A DNA stretch of 64,000 nucleotides from JAPOXR01 sp964291445 (GCA_964291445.2 OZ219864.1:372001-436000), one strand, 5' to 3'; counted from the stretch's first letter, positions 17,999 to 27,496 are shown. Program-made: numbers and translations. Notes: generated from the letters alone by a model not told the origin.

Positions 17999-19708
17999 CT
18001 AATGGCTCTCCCGTTGAACCGGCCGGGTATCCTTGCCGACCAGGAAGTCCAGGTCGGCTCCCCTGTGGGCCTGAAGGACATGATCGATGTAGAGCCTGGC
18101 GTAGCCGCGGTCGTAGTTTGGAAGCTGAGGTTGCCTGTCCCTTCGGCGCTGCGCCAGTTCCCTTTCCGGAATCATCAGGTCAAGCAGACCGTTGTTGGTG
18201 TCCAGTTTGACGATGTCACCCGTGGCGGCCAGTGACAATGGACCGCCCGCCTCGGATTCGGGCGAAACGTGCAGCACGACGGTGCCGAATGCCGTTCCGG
18301 ACATTCTGGCATCCGACACGCGCACCATGTCCCTCACCCCCTCCTTGGCCAGCCGTTTGGGTATCGGCATATTGCCGACCTCCGCCATGCCGGGATACCC
18401 CTTGGGACCACAGCCCTTGAGCACCAGGACGGTGTCGGGAGTTACCGGAAGGTCCGGATCATCGATCCTGGCTTTCAATTCCTCGATATTCTCGAAGACG
18501 AACGCGGGACCCTCATGCGCCAGCAATGAGGGATCCGCCGCCGACGGCTTGATGATGGCTCCATCCGGGGCAAGCGATCCCCTGAGAACCTTGATCCCGG
18601 CCGCAGGCTTGAGCGGACTGTCGAATTCGTGGATGACATCCCGGTTGAAGCACTCGGCATCCGTCCAGTAATCGGATATGTCGCCGCCCAGAACGGTTTG
18701 CGCCGGTCTCATCAATCGGGAAATCTCGCTCAGCAGGGCGGGTATGCCACCGGCATAGCAAAAATCCTCCATCAAGTATTCTCCCGACGGCATACAGTTC
18801 ACGAGCAGGGGAACCTCCGAGCCGATTTCAAAGTCGTCCAGGACAAGATCCACCTCCATTCTTCCGGCCAGGGCCAGCAGGTGAATGACGGCATTCGTCG
18901 AACCGCCGATCGCCGCATTGGCCAGGATGGCGTTTTCGAAGCTGCTTCGCTTCAGGATTTTCGATAACCTGAGATCCTCCCTGACCATCTCCACGATCCT
19001 GCGGCCCGTCATGTGGGCCAGCGCCGTGCGCCTGGCGTCGACGGCGGGCAAGGCCGCATTGGTCGGCAGGCTCAACCCCATGGCTTCCACCAGGCTGGCC
19101 ATGGTTGACGCCGTGCCCATGGTCATGCACACGCCCGCCGACCGGCTCATGCCTGATTCCGCGGACATGAAGTCCCTCAATGACATCCTTCCCGCCCTGA
19201 CGTCTTCGGAGAACTTCCATACGTCGGTTCCCGATCCTATGTCTTTCCCCTTCCACTTGCCGTTCAGCATCGGTCCGGCCGAGACGACGATTGTCGGCAG
19301 ATCAACGGATGCGGCTCCCATCAATTGGCCCGGGGTTGTCTTGTCGCAACCACCGAGAAGAACCACACCGTCAATTCCATACGCGCGGATGCACTCTTCC
19401 ACGTCAATCGACAGCAGGTTTCGGAACAGCATTGCCGTGGGCTTCATCTCGGCCTCGCCCAGGGAACTGACCGGAAACTCCACGGGAAAGCCTCCGGCTT
19501 CCCAGACGCCGCGTTTGACCGCTTCGGCAAGTGTCCTGAGACCCGAATTGCAGGGGGTCAGCTCCGACCAGGTATTGCAGATCCCAACAATCGGACGACC
19601 GTCAAACGCGTGATCGGGAAACCCCTGGTTCTTCATCCAGCTCCTGTGGATGAACCCGTCCCTGTCATTCTTGCCGTACCACCCGGCACTTCGACGATTC
19701 CGGCTCAT
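17999..19708 (-). CDS. IlvD/Edd family dehydratase, sugar-acid type
   Basis: A 569-residue iron-sulfur dehydratase. Cysteines expected to hold the cluster are visible in GICNTWSELTPCN, GGCDKTTPG and SAGVCMTMGTASTM; NAAIGGSTNAVIHL and the C-terminal RVSDARMSGTAFGTVVLHV are also typical. The sequence resembles L-arabonate/D-xylonate dehydratases more than dihydroxy-acid dehydratase (length about 570 and GKWKGKDIGSGTD block), so a role in non-phosphorylative sugar-acid breakdown is likely. The ATG lies one base after the katG stop. With the enolase-like gene and SDR on the other side of the fossil insertion sequences it may have formed one catabolic locus. Confidence 0.88.
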   Translation of the reverse strand: MSRNRRSAGWYGKNDRDGFIHRSWMKNQGFPDHAFDGRPIVGICNTWSELTPCNSGLRTLAEAVKRGVWEAGGFPVEFPVSSLGEAEMKPTAMLFRNLLSIDVEECIRAYGIDGVVLLGGCDKTTPGQLMGAASVDLPTIVVSAGPMLNGKWKGKDIGSGTDVWKFSEDVRAGRMSLRDFMSAESGMSRSAGVCMTMGTASTMASLVEAMGLSLPTNAALPAVDARRTALAHMTGRRIVEMVREDLRLSKILKRSSFENAILANAAIGGSTNAVIHLLALAGRMEVDLVLDDFEIGSEVPLLVNCMPSGEYLMEDFCYAGGIPALLSEISRLMRPAQTVLGGDISDYWTDAECFNRDVIHEFDSPLKPAAGIKVLRGSLAPDGAIIKPSAADPSLLAHEGPAFVFENIEELKARIDDPDLPVTPDTVLVLKGCGPKGYPGMAEVGNMPIPKRLAKEGVRDMVRVSDARMSGTAFGTVVLHVSPESEAGGPLSLAATGDIVKLDTNNGLLDLMIPERELAQRRRDRQPQLPNYDRGYARLYIDHVLQAHRGADLDFLVGKDTRPVQRESH

Positions 19709-19709
19709 G

Positions 19710-21912
19710 TCATGCCAGGTCGAAACGGTCCAGGTTCATCACCTTGGTCCAGGCTGCCACGAATTCCTGCACGAACCTGGCAGGAGAATCATCGCAGGCA
19801 TGGAGTTCGGCCAGGCCACGCAATTGCGAATTCGAGCCAAATGCCAAATCGACAGCAGTGGCGGTCCATTTCAGCGCCCCGCTCTTCCTGTCCCGTCCTT
19901 CGAAGACACCCGCCTGGTCAGGCGACCGGGTCCATTCGGTCGACATGTCGAGAAGGTTGACGAAGAAGTCATTTCCAAGCGTACCGACCCTGTCGGTCAG
20001 GATCCCGTGCGGCGATCCGCCAGCATTGGCGCCGATGGCGCGCATGCCGCCGACGAGGACGGTCATCTCGGCCGCGGTGAGCGTGAGCAGATGCGACCGG
20101 TCGACCAGCAACTCTGCCGCCGCATCCGGCTGCTCTGCCCCAAGGAAGTTGCGGAAGCCATCCGCCCGCGGCTCCAATACGGCAAAGGAGTCGGCATCGG
20201 TCTGTTCGTCGGAGGCGTCGGTTCGGCCGGGCGTGAAGGGAATTTCAATCTCGTGACCGCCGGCACTGGCCGCCTGTTCGACGGCCGCACAACCACCGAG
20301 AACGATGAGATCGGCAAGCGAGACCTGCCGGCCGCCCGGCTCGGCGCCGTTGAAGGCGGCCTGGATCTGCTCCAGTGACGACAGCACCCCGCCGAGTTCG
20401 GCCGGGTCGTTGACCTCCCAGTTTCGCTGCGGCTCCAGGCGTATCCGTGCCCCGTTGGCTCCGCCGCGCCGATCGGTGCCGCGGTATGTCGACGCCGATG
20501 CCCAGGCCGCCCGCACCAATTCCTGGACCGAATGTCCGGAGCCGAGGATCTGCGCCTTCAGCGCCACCACCTCATTCGCGCCAATGAGCGGATGATCGAC
20601 CGCCGGCACCGGATCCTGCCAGATTTCCGGCTCGGCCGGAACCAGCGGACCCAGCCCGCAGCAATGCGGCCCCATATCCCGGTGGGTCAGCTTGTACCAC
20701 GCCTTGGCAAATGCCTCGGCAAATGCGTCCGGATCTGCATGGAAGCGATGCGAAATCGGCTCGTAGTCCGGATCGAAGCGCAGTGACAGATCGGTCGTCA
20801 GCATGATGGTAGGCCCCCGCGTGCCGGAGCCGTCCGGTGCTGGCACCAAATCGCTGTCGGCCACGTCCTTCGGCGTCCACTGCCAGGCTCCAGCCGGGCT
20901 CTTGGTCGGCTCCCACTCGTATCCGAACAACATGTCGAAAAAGCCGTTATCCCAGCTGGTCGGATTCGGGGTCCAGGCGCCTTCAAGGCCACTGGTGATG
21001 CTGTCGGCGCCCTTGCCGCTCGCGTATCCGCTGGTCCAGCCCAGACCCTGTTCCTCCAGAGTGGCGCCTTCCGGCTCCGGCCCGACATGCCCGGCATCAC
21101 CGGCGCCATGGCACTTGCCGAAAGTATGGCCGCCGGCGATCAGCGCCACCGTTTCGACATCATCCATGGCCATGCGGCCAAAGGTCTCCCGGATGTCATG
21201 CGCCGCCAGCAACGGGTCCGGCTTGCCATTTGGCCCCTCGGGATTGACATAGATCAATCCCATCTGCACCGCGCCAAGCGGGTTGGCGAGCTGGCGCTCC
21301 CCGCTGTAGCGCTGGTCGTCCAGCCATTCGGTCTCTGGCCCCCAGTAGATATCCTCCTCCGGCTCGCAGACATCCTCGCGGCCGCCGGCAAAACCCCAGA
21401 CCTTGAATCCCATCGACTCCAGCGCACAATTGCCCGCCAGGATCATCAGGTCGGCCCATGAAATCCGCCGCCCGTATTTCTGCTTGATCGGCCACAAAAG
21501 CCGCCGTGCCTTGTCCAGATTGGCGTTGTCCGGCCAGCTGTTCAGCGGTGCAAAGCGCTGGGTGCCGGTCGACCCGCCGCCCCGTCCCATCCTGGATCCG
21601 GTAGGTGCCGGCGCTGTGCCAGGCCATACGAATGAACAGCGGTCCATAATGCCCGTAATCGGCCGGCCACCACTCCTGGCTGTCGGTCATCAGGGCATGA
21701 AGGTCCGCCTGCAACGCCCCGAGATCAAGCTGATTGAATTCCGAGGCATAATCCGCCGGCGGCACACCCGATTGCGCATTGCTTCCGAGGATCTTCAGGT
21801 TCAGCTGATTTGGCCACCAATGGCGATTTGCCATGCTGCCGGTCGCCGTCCAGCGCCGGTCGCTATGCATGACCGGGCATTTGCCGGCATCATCAACAGG
21901 TGCTCCGTCCAC
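19710..21912 (-). pseudogene. katG: Catalase-peroxidase KatG with one frameshift
   Basis: Bifunctional haem catalase-peroxidase of two repeated domains. The N-terminal part (CPVM, WWPNQLNLKIL, and the distal site FIRMAWHSAGTYR) is in one frame; from TGTQRFAPLNSWPDN to the C-terminal VMNLDRFDLA it is in another. The switch is near 21585-21588, where one extra base lies beside a short G run (sense GGGACGGGG). Everything else is full length, so the gene is either freshly inactivated or the base is a sequence error. The start is uncertain: GTG at 21912 gives a normal N-terminus, while an ATG at 21984 is also in frame. It reads into the dehydratase gene with one base between them. Confidence 0.85.
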
Positions 21913-22189
21913 TTTGCTCTCCAGATCTTGATTTCGTGTTGCGTTTGGTCCGTGCAGCCCGAGAGGCTGCGCCGACAACAACATTAATGCAGGTTGAATC
22001 TGCGGTTCAATGACATAATCGCATTATCGACCGCCGAAGGCGGGCTGGCCGGGGCGGCCACGGGGCGATGCCGCAACCGTCAGTCCACCACCCCACCACC
22101 GTTTGATTTTATGCCCTGGTCACTTCTGCCGGGTGCCAGTTTTCCTGCATCCGGCTCTCTTGCAAATTGTCCGCGCAACACGGGAAACC

Positions 22190-22279
22190 ATGAAGCGGCG
22201 GCGTCCCCTGACCGAAGGCCGCAAGCACATGCTGGCCGAAATGCTGGTCCGCGACCACGGCCATCGCAACAACTTCTGA
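22190..22279 (+). pseudogene. Antitoxin remnant upstream of a vapC remnant
   Basis: A short open frame of 29 residues (MKRRRPLTEGRKHMLAEMLV and tail) whose TGA overlaps the ATG of the following PIN fragment as TGATG, the usual arrangement of vapBC pairs. It looks like the tail of an antitoxin; no DNA-binding part can be seen. Confidence 0.4.
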
Positions 22280-22400
22280 TGCGATTCGTGGTCGATGCGT
22301 GCGTGGCAGTCAAGTGGCTGGTCGACGAGCCCGATTCCTATGACGCGCGGGAGCTGGCATTCGTCCGGCTTGCGCGCCCCACTGCGTACATGCCATCGAA
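22279..22400 (+). pseudogene. VapC (PIN) toxin, N-terminal fragment
   Basis: Begins MRFVVDACVAVKWLVDEPDS, the first strand of a PIN domain with its first acidic ligand, and continues to about residue 40 (ELAFVRLARPTAY). After that the sequence belongs to a segment repeated at 25085 and tied to the tail of parA, and the PIN fold is lost. Start overlaps the antitoxin remnant stop. Confidence 0.6.
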
Positions 22401-22650
22401 CCATCTCCACCATCCCGAAAATTCCGTATTGAAGTGGGCCCATCCGGATAGGGTTGAACCTCTGTCGCAGTCCGTCATGCAAGGACAGGAAGTTGGCCTG
22501 ACGACAGCGCTGGCCGGGGCCGGATTCAGCGTTGGCCGGGGCATCCATTTGACACTTCAGGTTGGCCTGTCGATCCACCGGGGAAGGACAACTTTTCTCG
22601 AATCAGGTCTGCCAACGTCTCGAAGTCCTGTCGAGCGCCATTTACGGCTG
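22346..22650. repeat. Direct repeat A (left flank of the parA/AlbA_2 module)
   Basis: About 300 bases that match 25087-25385 with many substitutions and small indels. Shared stretches include CCGTCATGCAAGGACAGGAAGTTGGCCTG when read across (identical over most of that run), and TCCACCGGGGAAGGACA. It covers the vapC fragment and the 3' end of parA on the other strand. Confidence 0.75.
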
Positions 22651-23572
22651 CGGCATGACCACCGATTGCACCGTCGGCGTTCGTAAGGAGGAAAACAGGT
22701 TTTCGGACTTCCTGTGCCATCGGGACCAGGCTGCGATAGTGCCGGACCGTAGCAAGACAATGCGCATCGCTATCCGGCTTGGCAGGATAAGGACCGTCGT
22801 TTCTGTTCAGAAGGTGTCGATGGTAGGCTTCGGGCATCCGATTGACCCATTTGTCATACGCTTGGACTGGGCGACCCAAACGCACGCTGTGCTGTTGGAC
22901 AATGTAGCCGATTGGCTCCATCCTGCCTTCGGGCAAAGAAAATTCTGCCGAACTCCAGTTATCCTTGCGTTTTGACCATTCCTGTCGCCACCGCGCCAGC
23001 GTTGGACCAAGGTTTCTGAGACCCTGTAACGAGAACATGTCGGCCCCCAGCGGAGCGATGACATAATCGGTCGCGATCAGCGCTGAGCGGTTCAAGGCAC
23101 CGAGATTGGGGCCAACATCAACCAGGATGATTGTTGCTCTGAATGCACTGGCGGCAAGTTGCATGATCTGCCAAAACGCTGTCAGGATACGGAATGGCCG
23201 GTACAGGCTGGAACTCCCCATGGCATCGGGCCATTCACTCGACAATGAATCCTCGAACATGGAGAGTGCCAAGTCTCCCGGGATCAGGCCGAGCCCATCC
23301 GAAACCTGGTGGACCCGCGGCGTCCGCAAGTCCGCGACTTCTGTCAAGGGCTGAACACACTGGTAAATCGTTCGGTCACTTGCACCATTTTCCCATAACG
23401 ACTCGAGAACCGATTCCCTGAGGAAAGTCGCCGTTAGGTTCGCTTGTGGGTCAAGGTCGCAAGCCAGGACACGCTCGCCGGTCTCCGACAACATCCAGGC
23501 AAGATGGTAGACCAGTGACGTCTTGCCGACACCTCCCTTGTTGTTGAAGAATGTCAGAACCGGTGCGGCCAT
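22526..23572 (-). CDS. ParA/MinD-like ATPase
   Basis: A 348-residue deviant Walker ATPase. FFNNKGGVGKTSLVYHLAW is the KGGxGKT loop, CDLDPQANLTA the second motif and VDVGPNLGALNRSALIATD the Walker B region. No parB or parS-like element is next to it, so plasmid partition is unlikely on present evidence. Its ATG (23572) overlaps the stop of the upstream AlbA_2 gene as TGATG, so the two are one translational unit. A GTG one codon earlier is also open. Base composition is visibly more AT-rich than the backbone. The last part of the gene lies inside direct repeat A, and a decayed copy of this tail sits at 25145-25387. Confidence 0.85.
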   Translation of the reverse strand: MAAPVLTFFNNKGGVGKTSLVYHLAWMLSETGERVLACDLDPQANLTATFLRESVLESLWENGASDRTIYQCVQPLTEVADLRTPRVHQVSDGLGLIPGDLALSMFEDSLSSEWPDAMGSSSLYRPFRILTAFWQIMQLAASAFRATIILVDVGPNLGALNRSALIATDYVIAPLGADMFSLQGLRNLGPTLARWRQEWSKRKDNWSSAEFSLPEGRMEPIGYIVQQHSVRLGRPVQAYDKWVNRMPEAYHRHLLNRNDGPYPAKPDSDAHCLATVRHYRSLVPMAQEVRKPVFLLTNADGAIGGHAAAVNGARQDFETLADLIREKLSFPGGSTGQPEVSNGCPGQR

Positions 23573-24822
23573 CACCCAACCAACTCTGTTCCGGGGGCAC
23601 GCTTGACCGTGGCAAGCAGGTGTGTCTGCTCTATACTGAATTCCATCTTCGGATGCCCAGCCTCCTTGAGCAAACGTCGTGCGGTCGGGATTCCAATGCC
23701 GAATCTCTGAATGAATCCCAGCACCTTCAAGGACTCGGCGACATTCGGATTGCGGTAATCTGTCACTCCGGGTTGTGCGAAGTTGTCTTGCGTGACCGAT
23801 CCAAAGGGCCCGCCAGGGTTTTGTATCTCTATCCTGTCATCGAACCAGGTGACCCGAACTGGAGCATTTGTCGATTCATAGTCACGATGGACGATGGCGT
23901 TCCTCGTCAGTTCCCGCAAGGCCGCAATCGGATAATTGTCCGTCCTCCGTTCGACATCCCGTTCAACGATGTCGATCTGCCGGCGATTGTGCGATCGAAG
24001 CTTTTCTTCGAGGTTTCGCAGTATGTCAGATAATGTTCCATCGATTACACTCTCATCGATGATCGGGTCCGACAAGTCGTCTCCACTTATGCGCAGAAAC
24101 TGCACATAGGCTCCCGGGATGAAATCCCGCGGAGATATTCCGAGCACAAGCAGTCCAAGAATCGTGGATCGTTGGTCGTCTACGGAGGCGATCATCTTGG
24201 CGGCAGCCAGACGTTCCTCCAAGCTTCGATCATTTGCGAGTAGGACGTCACGGTCAACGGATCCTGGCAGATACTCGTCCTCGAACCGAAGTCGATTGAG
24301 GTCGCCGACACCCGTGCCCGGGACGGGAGAAATGTCGAATGGACGGTTTCCGTGGCTTCGCCGTTCATTCAGTATCCGCTCATCCTGAGCTGTTGCGATG
24401 CTCCGGCGGGGACCGATGCGAATGTGGATTGTTCCCTTGTAGCGCGCTGGCGGCGAGTCGGAAAGCTGGACGGTAATGACGGCGATTTCATGCCCGTGAT
24501 AAAATCGGTTTTCGACCAGAAGCGTTGGTGGCGGTAGAATGTTTCCGTCGCTGCGCATGTCTGTCAGCGTTTGCAGTAGCTGGTCGGTGACAGGTCTTCC
24601 AGCAGGGACACCATCATCCTGCAAGCCGACAACGACAATGCCCGGTTCACCTGAGCCGGAAAGATCGTTGGCAAATGCACAGATTGCTTCCCGAATTCGC
24701 TCAGCCGAGGAATTGTTCAGGATTTCCTTGAATTCGACCCTATTGCTTTTGCCTTCGCTGATCAGGAAATCCAACTCATCATCGGTCAACGCGATCGTCT
24801 TGTGAATATTCGCATTTGGCAT
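23572..24822 (-). CDS. AlbA_2/Schlafen-like putative DNA-binding protein with a RecG-like/HATPase C-terminal part
   Basis: About 416 residues. The N-terminal part is an AlbA_2 (Schlafen-type) domain: DFLISEGKSNRVEFKEIL, then AICAFANDLSG, GIVVVGLQDDG and the basic RIGPRRSIAT. The C-terminal half carries ALRELTRNAIVHRDY, RVTWFDDRIEIQNPGGPFG and RFGIGIPTARRLL, the signature of the ATP-dependent helicase-like C-terminal (HATPase_c_4) domain found with AlbA_2. Start chosen at ATG 24822; in-frame ATGs at 24870 and 24936 add unconserved residues. It overlaps parA and is read first. Such proteins are often accessory and some are linked to defence, but this pair has no assigned function that I know. 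Confidence 0.82.
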   Translation of the reverse strand: MPNANIHKTIALTDDELDFLISEGKSNRVEFKEILNNSSAERIREAICAFANDLSGSGEPGIVVVGLQDDGVPAGRPVTDQLLQTLTDMRSDGNILPPPTLLVENRFYHGHEIAVITVQLSDSPPARYKGTIHIRIGPRRSIATAQDERILNERRSHGNRPFDISPVPGTGVGDLNRLRFEDEYLPGSVDRDVLLANDRSLEERLAAAKMIASVDDQRSTILGLLVLGISPRDFIPGAYVQFLRISGDDLSDPIIDESVIDGTLSDILRNLEEKLRSHNRRQIDIVERDVERRTDNYPIAALRELTRNAIVHRDYESTNAPVRVTWFDDRIEIQNPGGPFGSVTQDNFAQPGVTDYRNPNVAESLKVLGFIQRFGIGIPTARRLLKEAGHPKMEFSIEQTHLLATVKRAPGTELVG

Positions 24823-25086
24823 CAATTGCCCCGAGAATTCGTCCCCGATTCCTGAAGTCGTGGGTGGCATCGAGACCAATCTGGAGAATCTTTGTTTCCA
24901 GGACCGAGGCCGTCCACCCGAAACATACCCGACCACACAACCATCAGCAAAACAATTTGCGGGGCGGCAGGCGGTCGCAGATTACTTCGATGATCTCGGC
25001 GTAGGGTCAAATTGGCCAACCAGATTCCAGTGCCTGTATTCTACCAAGACCCAAGCCCCGCCGACATTCCGGCTGCCAATCAACCG

Positions 25087-25385
25087 CCGAGCGGGAGTTG
25101 GCATTTGTCCGGCTTGCGAGCCCTTCTGCGTACACACCATCGACTCATCCCATCAACCCATCGTCACCATCCCGAAAATGCCACATTGAAGTGGACTCAT
25201 CCGAATAGGGCTGAAACCTCTGTCGTAGTCCGTCATGCAAGGACAGGAAGTTGGCCTGGCGACAGCGTTGGCCGGGGCATCCCTGTCGCACATCGTAGCG
25301 GCCTGTCGGTCCACCGGGGAAGGACAGCTTTACTCGAACCAGGTCTGCCAAAGCCTCGAAATCAAGACGGACACTATTTACGATC
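25087..25385. repeat. Direct repeat B (right flank of the parA/AlbA_2 module)
   Basis: Diverged copy of 22346-22650 in the same orientation. On the plus strand it begins with the same PIN fragment (ELAFVRLASPSAYT in one frame) and continues through the parA tail on the minus strand. Roughly four fifths of the bases match by eye. Confidence 0.75.
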
Positions 25386-25387
25386 AC
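25145..25387 (-). pseudogene. Decayed 3' end of a second parA
   Basis: Reads RLDFEALADLVRVKLSFPGG then GCPGQR, clearly matching the intact ParA tail (QDFETLADLIREKLSFPGG, GCPGQR). The rest of the gene is absent. It shows that a longer copy of the module once existed on this side, or that its tail was duplicated. Confidence 0.7.
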
Positions 25388-25399
25388 GGTTCTTCAACA

Positions 25400-25610
25400 T
25401 TGACCAAAAATTGACCATGGACTGATGACATCGACTCCCATGCCCTCGATATCCCGCAGGTTGCGGGTGATCCAGACAGCGTCGGGTGCGCGGCATATGG
25501 CTGCGAATTAACAGACGGCCACACCGATCGGCGTCGACCGCCGGATACCGAACCGGGAGACGGTGATGGGCGAGTCGGCGCATGGAAGAAGCACCGCAAC
25601 ACATCGGCGT
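25400..25610 (-). pseudogene. PIN-domain toxin, C-terminal remnant
   Basis: In one frame the minus strand gives CRAPDAVWITRNLRDIEGM followed by GVDVISPW, the last helix and strand of a VapC-type PIN domain. An upstream stretch (LPVRYPAVDADRCGRLLI) in another frame resembles the preceding helix. No intact gene remains, and the region ends near the insertion-sequence edge at 25699. Confidence 0.5.
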
Positions 25611-25698
25611 GGACAGTGGACTGGCGGGTCAGGACCAGGGGCGTCCGGGTAATGCTGAAGCCGCTGTAGCCATCATTTTGATGATGATCGTGAGCTAG

Positions 25699-27471
25699 TG
25701 CCCGCCAGAGAACCCCCCTTGCGGCAAACTCCAGCCCCAAATTCACCCGGCCTGACCGCCGGTAATCGACTGATCTGACGCCGATCCGGGAGATTTTCGA
25801 GTATCCGGCAGCAGATGTCCTGCCCCCGGCAGCAATTTCGGCGGCTCCAGACAAGGCTGACCACGGGGAGAGGCTCCTGGTCCGTTGGGACCAGGAGCAT
25901 CGCCGAATTCAGCGGATGCCTCAGGCGGCGAGGCGGTGTTTGAGCCGGTCAGATGCCTGCCGGCGCAGCAGGAGCCCGATGCGGTGGATGTTCATGGCCA
26001 CCACCGACAGCGCCACCGCCCGGGCAAAGCCGCCCGCACCGCGGGAGCGGACACGACCCGCCCCCCGGTGACCCAGATTATTGATCGCCGATTCCACCGC
26101 CGGGTGCTTGCGGCGCATGGCCACGAACTCGCTGCCAGCCTCCCGCTCCTGCTCGGCCTTGTTCCGGTATCCCTTCTTCGGCAGCACATTCAGGTCGAGC
26201 AATTCGTCCAGCCGTAGCCGGTTCTCGGGACTGTGGAAGCCGCGATCGAAGCTCACTGCCCTGAGATCAGGATGCCGCGCCTGTGCCGCCGCCACCATCG
26301 GCACTGCGTGATCCACATCACTGCCCTGCCACATCACCTGGTGGTGCAGCACGAAGCCGTGCTGGTCCTCGAGGATGCAGACCGGGAGACCGAACTCGAC
26401 CGGGCAGCCGGCCTTGCCCTTGGAGATCCACCTGGTATGCGGCTCGAATATCGAGAACACCTTCTCGCCATGCGGGATGGTCTCATCAAGGAGCAGGCGG
26501 CGCCGGGTCTGATCTGCCTGCCGCTCGGCATGGGCGATCAAGTCGCTGATGGCGCGGATGTTGATGCCCCTCTGCTGAAGGGCAGGGAATGTCGCCCCGG
26601 CCCGCTCGATCAGCTGCCGGCAGCAATCCAGATAGGCCTCGATATGTTCCGGCCGGGCCCGCCGGGTCCGGCGGACGGTATTGTACCGGCCCTTCAGCCT
26701 GCGGGACAGATGCTTCCATTGGCGCCAGCCGGGGATATCGGCGGCGATGGCGGTCCTGCCGGTCTCGCGGATGAGGCAGCGCATGGCGTCCCACAGCAGG
26801 CTGACATCGGTGGGGTAATGGACATCGGTCTTGGCGACGAAGGAGTCAACGCGCCCGGCCAAGGGCGCGCCAGGCTTTTTTCTTGCGACCGCATGGCCGC
26901 TCTCCACGATCAGGGCATTGACCTCGATCAGCAATTCCGGGCTCATGAGGGAGACATTGCCCACGATCGTCTGCAGCTCGTACTGGTAGTCGTCCCAGGC
27001 CTTGGGATGGCCGAGGAACTGCCGGAGTGTCTGGTGCTGGTTCACCAGCTCATGCAGGCGGTCGAAATCGCAGCCCAGACCCTGCTTGATCACGCCCATC
27101 ACCAGGATGCGCCACATCTCCATGCCCGGCCGTCCGGTCTTCCGGCTGGTGCCGGGAAGGATGTACCGGTCGAGAAGTGCAAACAGCCGCTCGCGGAACT
27201 TCGCATCGGAATAGAGATGCTGAAGCCCGATCAAGAGGGCCGGGATGTCATCCCTGGATTTGGCATCGAGCCTGATCTCCTCGATGCGGACCTCGCCGAA
27301 CATGTGCTGGGGATTGCGTATCTGTCGCATGCTGCCTCGTGAAGATTGGCCGAAATCGGGCTGAATTGGCGGGAAATGGCCCGAAACCGGCCTGTTCTCC
27401 CGATTCTTCGACCTGAGAATACAGCATAATATCCAATTAAGTCAACCACTTAATGGGTTTTCTGGCGGGCA
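25699..27471 (-). mobile_element. ISNCY/IS1182-like insertion sequence with intact ends
   Basis: A 1773-base element. The terminal inverted repeats read TGCCCGCCAGAGAACCC on the left (from 25699) and TGCCCGCCAGAAAACCC on the right (inverted, ending at 27471), one mismatch in 17. CTAG lies immediately outside at both ends (25695-25698 and 27472-27475), consistent with a 4-base target duplication at a palindromic site. One complete transposase gene lies inside. It looks recent compared with the other elements here. Confidence 0.88.
25921..27330 (-). CDS. Transposase, ISNCY/IS1182-like
   Basis: A 469-residue intact transposase starting MRQIRNPQHMFGEV. Family blocks include GRPGMEMWRILVMGVIKQGL, HELVNQHQTLRQFLGHP, DSFVAKTDVHYPTDVSLLWD (first catalytic Asp), an SFDRGFHSPENR block (second Asp) and the MRRKHPAVESAINNLGHRG segment holding the Glu. 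It fills most of the element between the terminal repeats. A fossil relative lies at 62790-63100. The IS family name is from protein resemblance; the terminal repeats would also fit IS1182. Confidence 0.87.
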   Translation of the reverse strand: MRQIRNPQHMFGEVRIEEIRLDAKSRDDIPALLIGLQHLYSDAKFRERLFALLDRYILPGTSRKTGRPGMEMWRILVMGVIKQGLGCDFDRLHELVNQHQTLRQFLGHPKAWDDYQYELQTIVGNVSLMSPELLIEVNALIVESGHAVARKKPGAPLAGRVDSFVAKTDVHYPTDVSLLWDAMRCLIRETGRTAIAADIPGWRQWKHLSRRLKGRYNTVRRTRRARPEHIEAYLDCCRQLIERAGATFPALQQRGINIRAISDLIAHAERQADQTRRRLLLDETIPHGEKVFSIFEPHTRWISKGKAGCPVEFGLPVCILEDQHGFVLHHQVMWQGSDVDHAVPMVAAAQARHPDLRAVSFDRGFHSPENRLRLDELLDLNVLPKKGYRNKAEQEREAGSEFVAMRRKHPAVESAINNLGHRGAGRVRSRGAGGFARAVALSVVAMNIHRIGLLLRRQASDRLKHRLAA

Positions 27472-27496
27472 CTAGCTAGCCTCTCGCGGCCAAGAC

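Noticed and set aside
22526..23572. ParA as part of a plasmid partition locus
   Set aside because: No parB gene, no repeated parS-like sites and no replication gene nearby.
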